Shown: positions 17,366 through 26,432 of the stretch, piece after piece
Position numbering within the stretch: the first letter of the stretch is position 1
Layout: the number at the start of each line of letters is the position of its first letter
Source: DATDAH01 sp963823495
Lineage (GTDB): Bacteria; Actinomycetota; Acidimicrobiia; Acidimicrobiales; DATDAH01
DNA: 64,000 nt
NCBI GenBank assembly: GCA_963823495.1
Contig: CAWGLV010000001.1
Location: forward strand, 2,790,001-2,854,000
Direction: 5' to 3'
Notes under the pieces: generated by a model
What the model was told of the DNA's origin: nothing
The model's database searches: none
Seen by the model: the letters and a program-made list of their open reading frames with translations, nothing else
Made by a program: the position numbers and the translations under genes

Positions 17366-18085
17366 ATGGCCGGTTCCGATTGGATCAACGAGTTGGGTCC
17401 CACCCCCGACCGCCGGAGGGGTCCATCGATGCGCCGCTCACCACACCGGGCGGCCAAGGCGAGGAAGGTGCATGCCGTCTTCAGCTTTGCCGGATTCGTG
17501 GTCGGCATCATCGGCGCGATCTGGACCTACAACGAGACCACGTCCATCGCCCTGCCCATCTTCGTGTTCCTGGTGGCGCAGTCCTACATCGGACGTGGCC
17601 TCGGCGACGTCGCCACCGACCCTCACAAGGCCAAGCGCTTCGTCTACTTCACGCTGCAGGCCGTCATCTCCATCGCGGTCTGCTACCTGACCTACCAGTG
17701 GTGGTCGACGATGTGGCTGTCGGTCCTCTTGGGGCTCACCGTCGGCGCCTTCCTGTGGCAGCTGCTCGCCATCATCCTGTTCCCCGAGATCCACGAGGAG
17801 GAACAGCGGGACAGCCTCGATCGGCTGAAGGAGTCCTGGCAACCCGAACCCGGCGCCGCCCGAGGACAGGTCACGTCGACGCCGATCCAACCGACTGCGG
17901 GCGACAACTTCGGCGAGTGGCTCGCCGACCGCCACCCGAACATCACCGAGCACCTGTTCATGGGCGTCGTCGACGCCGACCCGGAACGCAAGGAGGCGAT
18001 GTCGTCACCCCAGGCCCTCGAGGCATGGGTTCGGCGCCATCACCCCGAGGTCTACGACGAATGGCAGGCCCAAGCGGGCCGCTGA
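17366..18085 (+). CDS. Four-helix membrane protein of unknown function
   Basis: I do not recognise the family. The 239-residue product has a basic N-terminal tail (RRSPHRAAKARKVH) and then four membrane segments: about residues 35-53 (FSFAGFVVGIIGAIWTY), 56-72 (SIALPIFVFLVAQSYI), 92-112 (FVYFTLQAVISIAVCYLTYQ) and 115-138 (WLSVLLGLTVGAFLWQLLAI). A soluble C-terminal domain of about 95 residues follows (EHLFMGVVDADPERKEAM and AWVRRHHPEVYDEW). The ATG at 17366 has GGAAGGAG at 5-nt spacing, a strong ribosome site. It is followed 15 nt later by a YbjN-like gene and is probably the first gene of the island on this side. Confidence 0.8.
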   Translation: MAGSDWINELGPTPDRRRGPSMRRSPHRAAKARKVHAVFSFAGFVVGIIGAIWTYNETTSIALPIFVFLVAQSYIGRGLGDVATDPHKAKRFVYFTLQAVISIAVCYLTYQWWSTMWLSVLLGLTVGAFLWQLLAIILFPEIHEEEQRDSLDRLKESWQPEPGAARGQVTSTPIQPTAGDNFGEWLADRHPNITEHLFMGVVDADPERKEAMSSPQALEAWVRRHHPEVYDEWQAQAGR

Positions 18086-18100
18086 GAGGCGGGGATCGAC

Positions 18101-18583
18101 ATGAGCAAGAAGGTCACCACCGGCCTGATCGAGAAGTACCTCGAGCGCTTCGGCTGGTCGAGGTACCAGTCGGTGGACGAGCCCGCCGAGCGGGAAGGGC
18201 TGGTGCTGACCGGGTGGTCTTCTCCCCGATCACGCGAAGGCAACGTCCTGGTCATCGATCCGATGGTCGAGAAGAACGCGCTCCGGTTCCAGGTGAAGGA
18301 AGTGGCCACGGCTCCGATGGACGCCACACCGTCGGACCGCCTCAGCGGCCTGCTGTTGGCCATCGCCGGCATCAACCACGGTCTGGTGATGGGCGCCTTC
18401 ACCTACCGCCCCTCGTCCGGTGAGCTCGGCTTCGATCTCGGGATCCCGGTGGATGCCGACAACCTGCGGTACGAGGAGTTCGAGCATTGCCTGCAGGCCA
18501 TCACCGTCACCGTCGACCGCTACGGAGCCGACCTCCGCGAGATCGTCGAGGGCACCAAGACCGCCCAGGACGTCATGGACTAG
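18101..18583 (+). CDS. YbjN/T3SS-chaperone-like (TY-Chap-type) protein
   Basis: The 160-residue soluble protein starts MSKKVTTGLIEKYLERFGWSRYQ. The alternating pattern (N-terminal helix, beta-sheet core with LTGWSSPRSREGNVLVIDPMV, then helix LLLAIAGINHGLVMGAFTYRPSSGELGFDLGIPVDADNL) matches the YbjN / type III chaperone fold; the LGFDLGIPVDA strand-turn is typical of YbjN-like proteins. Such proteins act as small dimeric chaperones or regulators. Two further proteins of this fold class lie at 20599 and 21501. The 3' end overlaps the convergent TrkA-RyR gene by 11 nt. The family assignment is by pattern, not by a profile search. Confidence 0.65.
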   Translation: MSKKVTTGLIEKYLERFGWSRYQSVDEPAEREGLVLTGWSSPRSREGNVLVIDPMVEKNALRFQVKEVATAPMDATPSDRLSGLLLAIAGINHGLVMGAFTYRPSSGELGFDLGIPVDADNLRYEEFEHCLQAITVTVDRYGADLREIVEGTKTAQDVMD

Positions 18584-20456
18584 GCGGGACCCGCACGATG
18601 CGATAGCCCAGCTTGGCCAGGATCAACGGTGTGTTGCGGACGAAGTCCTTGTCTATTTCCTGGATCTCTTCATCGAGGTCGTCGAAGTCCTTCGCGTCGG
18701 GGTGATCGTCACCGGTCGTCGACCAGGGCCAGACCCGTCGCCAGAAGGTGTGCCGGTGGGCGGCCCGTTCGTCCAGCCAACGGTCGTGCTCCATGCGGGC
18801 GAGCTCGTCGACCTCCTCGTTGGTGAAGGAGACGAGTGGCTCCCAGTCGTCGGACGCCTCACGCCGAGAGCGCACCGCGGCCAGCTTGGTGTCGGTGTGG
18901 GCCGCCTGTTCCCGGTTCGATCGGCGGTAGCCCTCGGCCAGGTCCTCCCAGTCGGCCAGCGACGGCTTGTGGCGGTCGTCGCGCACCGGCCCATATCGCC
19001 AGCCCTTCGCGGTCTCCCGCCGGCAGAAGTCGTCGTGCAGCGCCCGGGCGATGACCTCGTCGTCGCCGCCGAGGAGGAGGTCCGGCCCCAGGACCCGGTC
19101 GACCAGGGCGAACGCCGACAGGTCGTCGTCCTCGTTGCCGACGCCGCGGTCGAGCAGTGCGGGCAGGCCACTTCGGGTGAGCGCCCGCACAACGATGGGA
19201 ATCGCGGGGACGCTCCTGCGGAGCACCATCGCCGCCTCCAACGACCGGGCCTCGTCGTCGAAGCAGACATACGCCGCCGTGATCGGGGGCGCGTGCGAGG
19301 TGGTGAACCCGCCGTCGGCGAACGAACCGGAGTTGACATCCAGGGTCACCGGGTCGACCTGGCAATGCTCGCCGATCTCGGGGTGCAGGGTCTGGAGCGC
19401 AGGGACCAGTGCGTCCGCCTTCAAGTCCACGACCGAGACCCGGACCCTCCCCTGCCGACCCTGGCGGGTCAGGTACCAGAGGCGGGCGATCTGCTCTACC
19501 AGGCTGGCGCCCATCCAGCCGAGGCCGATGACCAGGACGTGGTGCGACGGCGCGCCGCCGGGCGGATCGACGTCGGGGAACGGCGGATGGCGCAGGAGGA
19601 GGGCCTGGGCCCCGCTCTGGAAGGTGTTCACGAACCGGAGCGGCAGCGGCGACCCGTCGGCACCGGCCTGGTTCGACGCTCGCAACAGGGTGCACAACTG
19701 TGGGCCATAGATGTGGACCAAGCACTCCGGTGGGCCGGAACGGCGGTCCCCGACGAGACCGGACACCAGCTTGCGGAATCCGGTGCGCCGTGACCCGTCC
19801 TCGACCAACCGCCGGACGCCCGTGACGATCTTGGCGTTGACGGCATCGTCGCCACACAGGGCCACCAGTCGCGCCGCCCGGCCCGCCCCGGCCCGCCGCA
19901 GCACGGCATCATCGGTGGCGTCGCCGACGATGACCGGCACCCCTGCGGCTCGGCAGACCTCGACGTGGTCGAGGGTGCCGTCCTTGTCGATGGCCACCAC
20001 CCGATGGCCCCGCTCGTGCAGGCTGCGGGCCACCTCCAGGCCTCGGTGCCCGAGACCGCACACCACCGTGTGCCCGCGATGACCCAGCGAACGCAGGAGC
20101 TGGTAGTGCTCCCGGAACAGCGTCGCCAGGGTCTGCTGGGCAAAGAGCACGAGAGCGAAGGGGGCCAGGAACCGGGCCACCTGCAACGACGCGGGGATGG
20201 CCGTCGTGACCTCGAGGGCCCCCGATTCGAAGACGAAGAGCTGGAGGTCGCGGTAGAGGATGTCCAGCACGCCGTCGGGGCCGCCGACCGCAGCCTGGTA
20301 GTCCCGGAACCCCAGGTAGCCGACGAGTGCTGCCCCGAAGAGCAACAGGCCCATCACCCACCAACGAACATCCGCCCAGAAGCTCCGGCGCAGTCGCCGC
20401 CGTTCGCTCCGCCTCCGCTCCAGCGAGCCCGAACCGAACGCCGACTTGACCACCAC
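18573..20456 (-). CDS. TrkA-N (RCK-like) membrane protein with C-terminal RyR-like modules
   Basis: Protein of about 627 residues. Two membrane helices come first (RWWVMGLLLFGAALVGYLGF near 33-50 and ARFLAPFALVLFAQQTLATLF near 95-115). A NAD-binding TrkA-N/RCK-like Rossmann domain follows (HTVVCGLGHRGLEVARSLHERGHRVVAIDKD, glycine loop GLGHRG). A second nucleotide-binding-like half contains VLVIGLGWMGASLVEQIA. The C-terminus carries two RyR-like repeats (LHDDFCRRETAKGWRYGPV...KPSLADWEDL and MEHDRWLDERAAHRHTF...DKDFVRNTPLILAKLGYRIVRV). The start is GTG at 20456 or 20453, after GGAGG; the open frame to 20618 would overlap the divergent gene. Ligand-gated transport or nucleotide sensing at the membrane is plausible but inferred. 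Confidence 0.8.
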   Translation of the reverse strand: MVVKSAFGSGSLERRRSERRRLRRSFWADVRWWVMGLLLFGAALVGYLGFRDYQAAVGGPDGVLDILYRDLQLFVFESGALEVTTAIPASLQVARFLAPFALVLFAQQTLATLFREHYQLLRSLGHRGHTVVCGLGHRGLEVARSLHERGHRVVAIDKDGTLDHVEVCRAAGVPVIVGDATDDAVLRRAGAGRAARLVALCGDDAVNAKIVTGVRRLVEDGSRRTGFRKLVSGLVGDRRSGPPECLVHIYGPQLCTLLRASNQAGADGSPLPLRFVNTFQSGAQALLLRHPPFPDVDPPGGAPSHHVLVIGLGWMGASLVEQIARLWYLTRQGRQGRVRVSVVDLKADALVPALQTLHPEIGEHCQVDPVTLDVNSGSFADGGFTTSHAPPITAAYVCFDDEARSLEAAMVLRRSVPAIPIVVRALTRSGLPALLDRGVGNEDDDLSAFALVDRVLGPDLLLGGDDEVIARALHDDFCRRETAKGWRYGPVRDDRHKPSLADWEDLAEGYRRSNREQAAHTDTKLAAVRSRREASDDWEPLVSFTNEEVDELARMEHDRWLDERAAHRHTFWRRVWPWSTTGDDHPDAKDFDDLDEEIQEIDKDFVRNTPLILAKLGYRIVRVPPSP

Positions 20457-20598
20457 GGACCTCCGATTCCACCCTACGGCCGAGGGCGGGCCGCAGTCAG
20501 GGGCCGTTCGACCCTGGCCGTCGGAGCGCTCGGGGACCTCTACTGGAGCCTGCGGGAGCCGTTCCGTCGCGGGTCGGTCCGGCTGAGGAGCAGCACTG
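20457..20598. promoter_or_regulatory. Divergent promoter region, TrkA-RyR and TY-Chap/Clp operon
   Basis: These 142 nt separate two divergent starts. They contain TCGACCCTGGCCGT at 20508, a GACC-N2-GGCC element 91 nt before the ATG at 20599, overlapping a looser inverted repeat GGGGCC/ACCCTGG (20500-20516). The same core, GACCCTGGCCG, lies 91 nt before the start of the STAND NTPase at 27264. Confidence 0.5.
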
Positions 20599-21504
20599 AT
20601 GTCCGAGTTGGACGGCACGGGAGTGGCACGCCAGTCAGTCGCCCTGTTCGTCGAGCAGGCCTACGGATCGGTCGAGGTCGACGACGACGGCGACTTCGTG
20701 GTCCGTCGAGACCAGGCCGTCACCTGGGTCCACCTTCAGCGCATGGATGACGAACACACCGCGGTCGTCGTGTTCTCGCCGGCGACGGTCGGCGTCCGGG
20801 TCGATGGGGAGCTGACCCGGATGCTGGCCACCGAGGACCTCGACTTCGGCTTCGCCCACTTCGAGTTGCACGAACGGGGGCGCCCCATGGTGGTCGTGTC
20901 CCACACCGTCCTGGGCGAGTACTTGAGTCGGGAGGAGCTGACCACCGCCGTCGACGAGGTCGCCGCCGTCGCGGCCCGGTACGGCCCCCAGATCGCTGCT
21001 CGTTTCGGCGGGTGGTCACCCCAACGACCCGATCTCCGGTCCGCCATCGACACGCTGACCCCGGTGAGCCGGACCACCGACCGGGTCCGTTCACGCCGCT
21101 CCCTGTCGCCTCGGGCGCGTTGGGCCGTCGATGCCGCAGCGTTGGTCGCCGCGCTGGCCGGTGCCCTGGCCACGCACCGACTGACCTCGAGTTGGTGGGC
21201 GGCCGCCTTCGTGTTCGTGATGATCACCTACCTGCGCGTCGCGCTCGTCGAGTTGCTGACCAAGGGCGACCGGTGGCGCCGAGCCGGCTTCCTGGCGCTG
21301 ATACCGGTCGTGGCCGTCGTCGTCCTCGCCGCGAGCTACGGGGCGTGGGGTCGCTGGTGGCTGGCCGTGGTGCTGGGCCTCGGCCTGGGACTGGTCGGGG
21401 GAGCCGCACTCGGGGCCGTGCTGTTCGCCGATCTGGCCGACGAGGGGTTCGATCAGTCCAAGGAGCAGGATCGCCGTTCGTTCTTGGGAGGTGACGTCCG
21501 GTGA
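20599..21504 (+). CDS. TY-Chap/YbjN-like domain protein with C-terminal membrane helices
   Basis: A 301-residue protein. Residues 1-140 form a small alpha/beta domain (FVEQAYGSVEVDDDGDFVVR, VTWVHLQRMDDEHTAVVVFSP, MVVVSHTVLGEYLSREELTTAVDEVAAVAARYGPQIAARFGG) that is clearly homologous to the whole of the next gene product. The pattern fits the YbjN / Tir-chaperone (TY-Chap) fold. Residues 180-280 hold four hydrophobic segments, so the chaperone-like domain is tethered to the membrane facing the cytoplasm. The ATG at 20599 has AGGAG at 8-nt spacing. Its stop overlaps the next start by 4 nt, so it heads an operon with the soluble paralogue and the Clp-type unfoldase. Confidence 0.75.
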   Translation: MSELDGTGVARQSVALFVEQAYGSVEVDDDGDFVVRRDQAVTWVHLQRMDDEHTAVVVFSPATVGVRVDGELTRMLATEDLDFGFAHFELHERGRPMVVVSHTVLGEYLSREELTTAVDEVAAVAARYGPQIAARFGGWSPQRPDLRSAIDTLTPVSRTTDRVRSRRSLSPRARWAVDAAALVAALAGALATHRLTSSWWAAAFVFVMITYLRVALVELLTKGDRWRRAGFLALIPVVAVVVLAASYGAWGRWWLAVVLGLGLGLVGGAALGAVLFADLADEGFDQSKEQDRRSFLGGDVR

Positions 21505-21932
21505 CCGCCGACGTCGCCACCCTGCGCGAGCGGGTCGAGCGGTACCTCGGCGAGACCCCGCTAGGCGTCGCCGTGGACGACACCGGCGACTACATGGTCC
21601 GGCACGGGGGATCGGTCATCTGGGTGCGGCCCACGACCTGGACCGAAGATCGCACCCTCGTGCGGGTGTGGTCGATCACCAACGTGGACATGGCCGTCAA
21701 CCCCGAGCTCACCCACTTCCTGGTCAGCACCAACGCCCGACTGGCCTTCGGGGGCCTGCACCTCGACGAGCGGCGACCGTCGGTCGTCATGGCCCACTCG
21801 CTGCTGGGTGACTACCTGAACCGAGAAGAACTGCTCCTGGCGCTGGCGGCCGTGGCCGGGGCCGCCGAGCGGTTCGCCCCCGAGATCAAGGCCCGGTTCG
21901 GTGGCAGGCTGTTCGACGAGACAGGAGGGTGA
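21501..21932 (+). CDS. Soluble TY-Chap/YbjN-like protein
   Basis: The 143-residue paralogue of the N-terminal half of the preceding protein shares ARFGG at the end, SLLGDYLNREELLLAL versus TVLGEYLSREELTTAV, and GDYMVRHGGSVIWVRP versus GDFVVRRDQAVTWVHL. It has no membrane segment. The family is thought to have a chaperone-like fold; here it could act as substrate adaptor or inhibitor for the unfoldase encoded 8 nt downstream. The GTG start at 21501 overlaps the upstream stop (GTGA). Confidence 0.75.
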   Translation: MTADVATLRERVERYLGETPLGVAVDDTGDYMVRHGGSVIWVRPTTWTEDRTLVRVWSITNVDMAVNPELTHFLVSTNARLAFGGLHLDERRPSVVMAHSLLGDYLNREELLLALAAVAGAAERFAPEIKARFGGRLFDETGG

Positions 21933-21939
21933 GGCCACG

Positions 21940-24234
21940 ATGATCGACAACCTGGGCGAGTCGGGAAAGCTGGTCCTCGGCTACGCACAACGGATCGCCG
22001 CCAACCTGCGCCACCGTGAGGTCGGCCCCGAGCACCTCCTGTTGGCCATCGGCGACCTCGAGGACCTCGGCATCCGCCGCACCCTGCTCACGTCCGGGCT
22101 CGACCTCGACGAGGCCTGTGTCGCGCTGCGCAAGCGGCTGAAGCGGGGTACCCAGCCCAGCCCCGGGTCCCTGCCGCTGACCAGCGAGGCCCGGGCCACC
22201 CTCGAGCGGGCCCAAGCCGTGGCCTCCCGCATGGCCGAGAGCCACGTCGAGGCCCCCCAGATCCTGGTCGGGCTGCTCGGTGTCGAGGGCGGGCCCGTCT
22301 CCGAGGTGCTCGATGGCCTCGACGTCGACCGACCCCGGATCACCGAAGGGCTCACCGGGCTGGTGGAGTCGGGCGACTGGACGCCCTCGCCCTGGGACAA
22401 GGGTCGCCCCAACATCGAGCAGGCGGGCCTGACCCGCACCGCCGAGGTCATGGAGTCGCTCGGCCGCGACCTCACCGCCGCCGCCGAGGCTGGCGAACTC
22501 AACCCGATCATCGGGCGCGAGCGCGAGATCGGCGATCTCGTGCGGATCCTGCTGGGGCGCGACAAGAACAACGCCATCGTCGTCGGCGAGGCCGGCGTGG
22601 GCAAGACCGCGATCGTGGAGGGGCTCGCCCAGCGCATCGTGGCCGGCGAGATCCCCGCCCTGGCCGGCGTGCACATCCGCACCATCGAGATCGGCTCACT
22701 GGTGGCCGGCACCATCTACCGCGGCCAGTTCGAGCAGCGGATGAAGGACCTCATCGACAGCGCCCGCAACCGCGACGACCTCATCTTGTTCATCGACGAG
22801 ATGCACATGCTGGTCGGCGCCGGGGAGACGGGCCACGGCACCGTGGACGCCGCCAACATCCTGAAGCCCGCCCTCCGTGACCTACGGGTGATCGGCGCCA
22901 CGACCATCGACGAGTACCGCCAGCACATCGAGCCCGACGAGGCCCTCATGCGTCGGTTCCAGGCCGTGACCGTCGGCGAGCCGTCACGGGACGACGCCGT
23001 CACGATCCTCCAAGGCCTGCGGTCCCGCTACGAGGAGTTCCACCGCCTGGCCATCGCCGACGAGGCGATCGTGGCCGCCGTCGACCTGTCCAATCGCTAC
23101 CTGCACGACCGCAACCTGCCCGACAAGGCCTTCGACCTGATCGACCGGGCCTGCACCGACAAGAAGCTCGACGCCGGCCTGCGCCCCGGAGAGACGGCCC
23201 CTGGCGAGGAGCAGGTGGTCGGCGCCGAGGACGTGGCCGAGGTGCTCTCCCTCATGCTCGAGATCCCCATCGCGCAACTCACCCGGAGCGAGCAGGGTCG
23301 TCTTGCCGGTCTGGGTGACGCGCTCAAGGAGCGGGTGCTCGGCCAGGACCAAGCCGTCGATGCCGTGGCCGGGGCCGTCGGTCGGGCCCGAGCCGGGGTC
23401 GAGAAGCACTCGCGACGGCCGATCGGCGTCTTCATGTTCCTCGGCCCGACCGGGGTGGGCAAGACCAAGCTGGCCCAGGAGTTGGCCGCCCGGCTCTTCG
23501 GCGACGCCGACCAACTGGTCAACCTCGACATGTCCCAGTACAGCGAGGAGCACACCAAGAGCGACCTGATCGGCACCGCCCCCGGGTACGTCGGGTGGAG
23601 CGAGGGCGGTCGCCTGACCAACGCCATCCGCCAGAAGCCCTACTCGGTGGTGCTGCTCGACGAGATGGAGAAGGCCCATCCCGCCGTGTGGAACCTGTTC
23701 CTGCCGGTCTTCGAGAACGGGCGCATGACCGACCGCCTCGACCGGGTCGTGGACTTCCGCAACACCATCATCATCATGACCTCCAACGTGGGCGCCCGGC
23801 ACTTCGAGGATCGACCCACGGTCGGCTTCGAACGACCGAACCACGCTGGTGAGGAACCCTCGACCGCCGGGGTCGAGCGCCAAGTGCGCGAGGAGCTGAA
23901 GCGCACCTTTTCCCCCGAGTTCCTCAACCGCGTCGACGAGATCATCGTGTTCAAGCCCCTCTCGCGCGAGACCATCCGGGCCATCGTCGAGCACGAGGTG
24001 GCCGACACCATCCAGCTCCCGCTCGAGTTCACCAAGCCGGCCTTCGACGAGCTGGTCGAGCACAGCTACAACCCGTCGCTGGGCGCGCGTCCGGTCCGCC
24101 GGGCCATCCAGCGCCTCCTGTCGAACCCGCTCTCCAAGAAGCTCCTGGCCGGCGACCTGTCCCTCGAGGACACCGTCAAGGTGGGCTACTCCAAGACGCG
24201 CCACGAGCTCACGTTCCGCAAGGCGAAGAAGTAG
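21940..24234 (+). CDS. ClpA/ClpC-like double AAA+ unfoldase lacking the M-domain
   Basis: Hsp100 protein of 764 residues. The Clp-N double repeat spans about residues 5-145 (REVGPEHLLLAIGDLEDLG and ESHVEAPQILVGLLGVEGG). D1 has Walker A GEAGVGKT near 217 and Walker B LFIDEMHMLVGAG. D2 has Walker A GPTGVGKT near 503, Walker B VVLLDEMEKAHPAVW, the arginine finger region FLNRVDEIIVF and the sensor 2 motif GARPVRRAIQ. Between D1 and D2 there are only about 45 residues, so the coiled-coil middle domain of ClpB/ClpC is missing, as in ClpA. A TVGFERPN loop after MTSNVGAR resembles the ClpP-docking loop. Third gene of a tight operon with two TY-Chap-like genes; no clpP is nearby. It is not the housekeeping ClpC in context. 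Confidence 0.92.
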   Translation: MIDNLGESGKLVLGYAQRIAANLRHREVGPEHLLLAIGDLEDLGIRRTLLTSGLDLDEACVALRKRLKRGTQPSPGSLPLTSEARATLERAQAVASRMAESHVEAPQILVGLLGVEGGPVSEVLDGLDVDRPRITEGLTGLVESGDWTPSPWDKGRPNIEQAGLTRTAEVMESLGRDLTAAAEAGELNPIIGREREIGDLVRILLGRDKNNAIVVGEAGVGKTAIVEGLAQRIVAGEIPALAGVHIRTIEIGSLVAGTIYRGQFEQRMKDLIDSARNRDDLILFIDEMHMLVGAGETGHGTVDAANILKPALRDLRVIGATTIDEYRQHIEPDEALMRRFQAVTVGEPSRDDAVTILQGLRSRYEEFHRLAIADEAIVAAVDLSNRYLHDRNLPDKAFDLIDRACTDKKLDAGLRPGETAPGEEQVVGAEDVAEVLSLMLEIPIAQLTRSEQGRLAGLGDALKERVLGQDQAVDAVAGAVGRARAGVEKHSRRPIGVFMFLGPTGVGKTKLAQELAARLFGDADQLVNLDMSQYSEEHTKSDLIGTAPGYVGWSEGGRLTNAIRQKPYSVVLLDEMEKAHPAVWNLFLPVFENGRMTDRLDRVVDFRNTIIIMTSNVGARHFEDRPTVGFERPNHAGEEPSTAGVERQVREELKRTFSPEFLNRVDEIIVFKPLSRETIRAIVEHEVADTIQLPLEFTKPAFDELVEHSYNPSLGARPVRRAIQRLLSNPLSKKLLAGDLSLEDTVKVGYSKTRHELTFRKAKK

Positions 24235-24292
24235 GGACAGGCCCACGGGGCGCTTGGTGAGGGGTGAAGGGTGACGGACCAGTGGGCGCGCC

Positions 24293-26374
24293 CTACTCGA
24301 CGGGCGCAGCCCCGCCGGCGTCCATCAACTCGAGGAACGACAAGGTGCACTCGGTGCCGCCGCCGACCAGCCAGGGTCGATCGGGGTGGAACGCAACGCA
24401 GTGGGCGGGGCCGGCGAGAGGGAACGTCGCCAGCCGACGACGAGCAGCGAGGTGCCAGACCTCCAGCGCGGGATGGTCTCGTCCCCCGGCGGTGGCGAGA
24501 AGCCTGCTGTCGGCGCTCAACGCGCAGGCGGTGAATCCGCCGCTGCCCGAGATGTCCGAGCTCCTCACCCCGGTGGCGACGTCCCACAGGCCGATGGTCG
24601 CGTCAGCGCCGACCGTGATGATCGTCGCGCCGTCGGCGACGATCGCACACCCGGTCGCCGGACCGTGATGAGCCTCGACCCGTCTCGTGAGTTGGCCGCT
24701 CGCCAGGTCCCAGACGTGCAGCACGCCGTCGGCACTGGTCGAGGTCAGCCAGGCCGAATCCGCACTCACAGCACAGTCCAGCACCCGCTCGCCGTGATCG
24801 AGGGTGTGCTGTCGGGCCCCCGACTGTGGATCCCAGACCCTGACGGTGCCGTCGTCGCTGGCGGTGATGATCTGTTCGCCATCGGGGCTCACTGCGCACC
24901 GTCGCACCCAGCGCAGATGGCCGTGGTCGAAGGTGGCCCGCTCTGCACCATCCACCGGATCCCAGATCCGCAAGGTCGTGTCGGGCAGCTCGTCGTCCCA
25001 TTCTTCGCCGCCACTGGCCGACACGATCCAGTCGCCACTGGGGCTCACCGCACAGGACCGCACCGGGCGCGAATGGCCCGACAGCGTGTGACGCTCGTCG
25101 CCGGACACGGCGTCCCAGATCTTCAGCGTGCGGTCCCAGCTCGATGAGACGACAAAGCTCCCGTCAGGGCTGACGGCACAGGCACTGAGCCAGTCGGCGT
25201 GGCGCCGGAGCGGCGGTGCCCCGTCGCCGACAGTGCCGGCGTCCCACACGCGGACCGTGCCGTCGCGCCCGGCCGAGACGACCGTGATGCCGTCGGGGCT
25301 CACGGTGCACCCGTTGGCGCCCACGCCGTGTCCGACGAGGACCGATCGCCGATTCGCGACCAGGGTCGTCAGGTCGAGGGTGCCGTCCTCGTTGGCGTCG
25401 ACGACGAAGCTGCCGTCGGGGCTCACGGCACAGTCCGCGATGCCCACATCGTGGTGGACGACCCAGCGCCGGTGCTCGAGGCTGTCGGCAGCCCACAGCC
25501 GCACGCTGCAGTCGGGCAGGTAGTCGTCCGGCATGGCCCTGCTGGCCGTCACCACCGCGGTGCCATCCGGGGCCAGGACACATGCCTCGATCCAGCCCGA
25601 CGTCTCGTCGCTGGTCGCCAGCACCTCCCAGTCGGCCACCCGCCATGTCCGCAGTCGGTGCACGCTCGAGGCCACGACCCACGATCCGTCTGCGCTGACG
25701 GCGCAGCTCCACAGACCGCCGATGCCACTGTTGATCCTCTGGAGCTCGGACCCGGTTGCCACATCCCACACCCTGAGGGTCTCGTCACTGCTCACCGAGA
25801 GCACGGTCCGCCCGTCGGGGATGAACGTGCAGGCGGCCACCGCTTCGGTATGCCCCGAGAGCGTGTGGAGCTCTGCGCCGGTCGCGGCATCCCACACCTT
25901 CAGGGTCTGGTCACGACTCGCCGAGACGATCCATTTTCCGTCGGGGCTGATCGAACAGTCGCTGACGGCGGCCTGATGGCCCACGAGCTCCAGGCGCTCG
26001 GTGCCGGCGGCGAGGTCCCAGATCCGCAGTGTGGCGTCCTGTCCGGCGGAGACGATCGTGGCCCCGTCCGGGCTGATGGCGCAGGCGTTGACCTCGTCGG
26101 CGTGGCCGATAAGCGTAACCACGAGTGCGCGGGACGCGGCAGGTGGAAACCGGGTCCGAAGCCATGGGGCCCTGGCCCCATGGCTCTGGTCGCTGTGGTC
26201 GGCGAGGAGATCCCGCGCGGGTTGCGGCAGCCAGGCAAAGCGGTTGGACAGCTGCTGCCAGGTGAGATCGGGACGGGTGCCGAGCACGTGGCGCTCACCC
26301 CGCAGGGCGTTCGCGTACGCCACCATGACCAGGCGCCGAGCCTCGCCGTCCTCGGGCACGCGACCAGCGGGCAT
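24293..26374 (-). CDS. 14-bladed WD40 protein with LTWQQL N-terminal domain
   Basis: The 693-residue protein has a short helical N-terminal domain (residues 1-80) with ARRLVMVAYANALRG and RPDLTWQQLSNRFAWLP, then fourteen WD40 repeats from LIGHADEVNACAISPDG to a non-canonical last blade (GPAHCVAFHPDRPWLVGGG), enough for two seven-bladed propellers. Most blades carry a Cys before the A-V/F-S-P-D-G turn. The N-terminal domain and architecture are shared with the WD40 proteins at 30689 and 44142. It is probably a sensor or scaffold for the island's NTPases. The ATG at 26374 encodes MPAGRVPEDGEAR. It is convergent with the clp operon (58 nt). Confidence 0.88.
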   Translation of the reverse strand: MPAGRVPEDGEARRLVMVAYANALRGERHVLGTRPDLTWQQLSNRFAWLPQPARDLLADHSDQSHGARAPWLRTRFPPAASRALVVTLIGHADEVNACAISPDGATIVSAGQDATLRIWDLAAGTERLELVGHQAAVSDCSISPDGKWIVSASRDQTLKVWDAATGAELHTLSGHTEAVAACTFIPDGRTVLSVSSDETLRVWDVATGSELQRINSGIGGLWSCAVSADGSWVVASSVHRLRTWRVADWEVLATSDETSGWIEACVLAPDGTAVVTASRAMPDDYLPDCSVRLWAADSLEHRRWVVHHDVGIADCAVSPDGSFVVDANEDGTLDLTTLVANRRSVLVGHGVGANGCTVSPDGITVVSAGRDGTVRVWDAGTVGDGAPPLRRHADWLSACAVSPDGSFVVSSSWDRTLKIWDAVSGDERHTLSGHSRPVRSCAVSPSGDWIVSASGGEEWDDELPDTTLRIWDPVDGAERATFDHGHLRWVRRCAVSPDGEQIITASDDGTVRVWDPQSGARQHTLDHGERVLDCAVSADSAWLTSTSADGVLHVWDLASGQLTRRVEAHHGPATGCAIVADGATIITVGADATIGLWDVATGVRSSDISGSGGFTACALSADSRLLATAGGRDHPALEVWHLAARRRLATFPLAGPAHCVAFHPDRPWLVGGGTECTLSFLELMDAGGAAPVE

Positions 26375-26432
26375 GGCCCTCAGTAAACCGGCTCAGGTTG
26401 TCGCCGACAGCGGAGGGACAATCCGGCCACCG

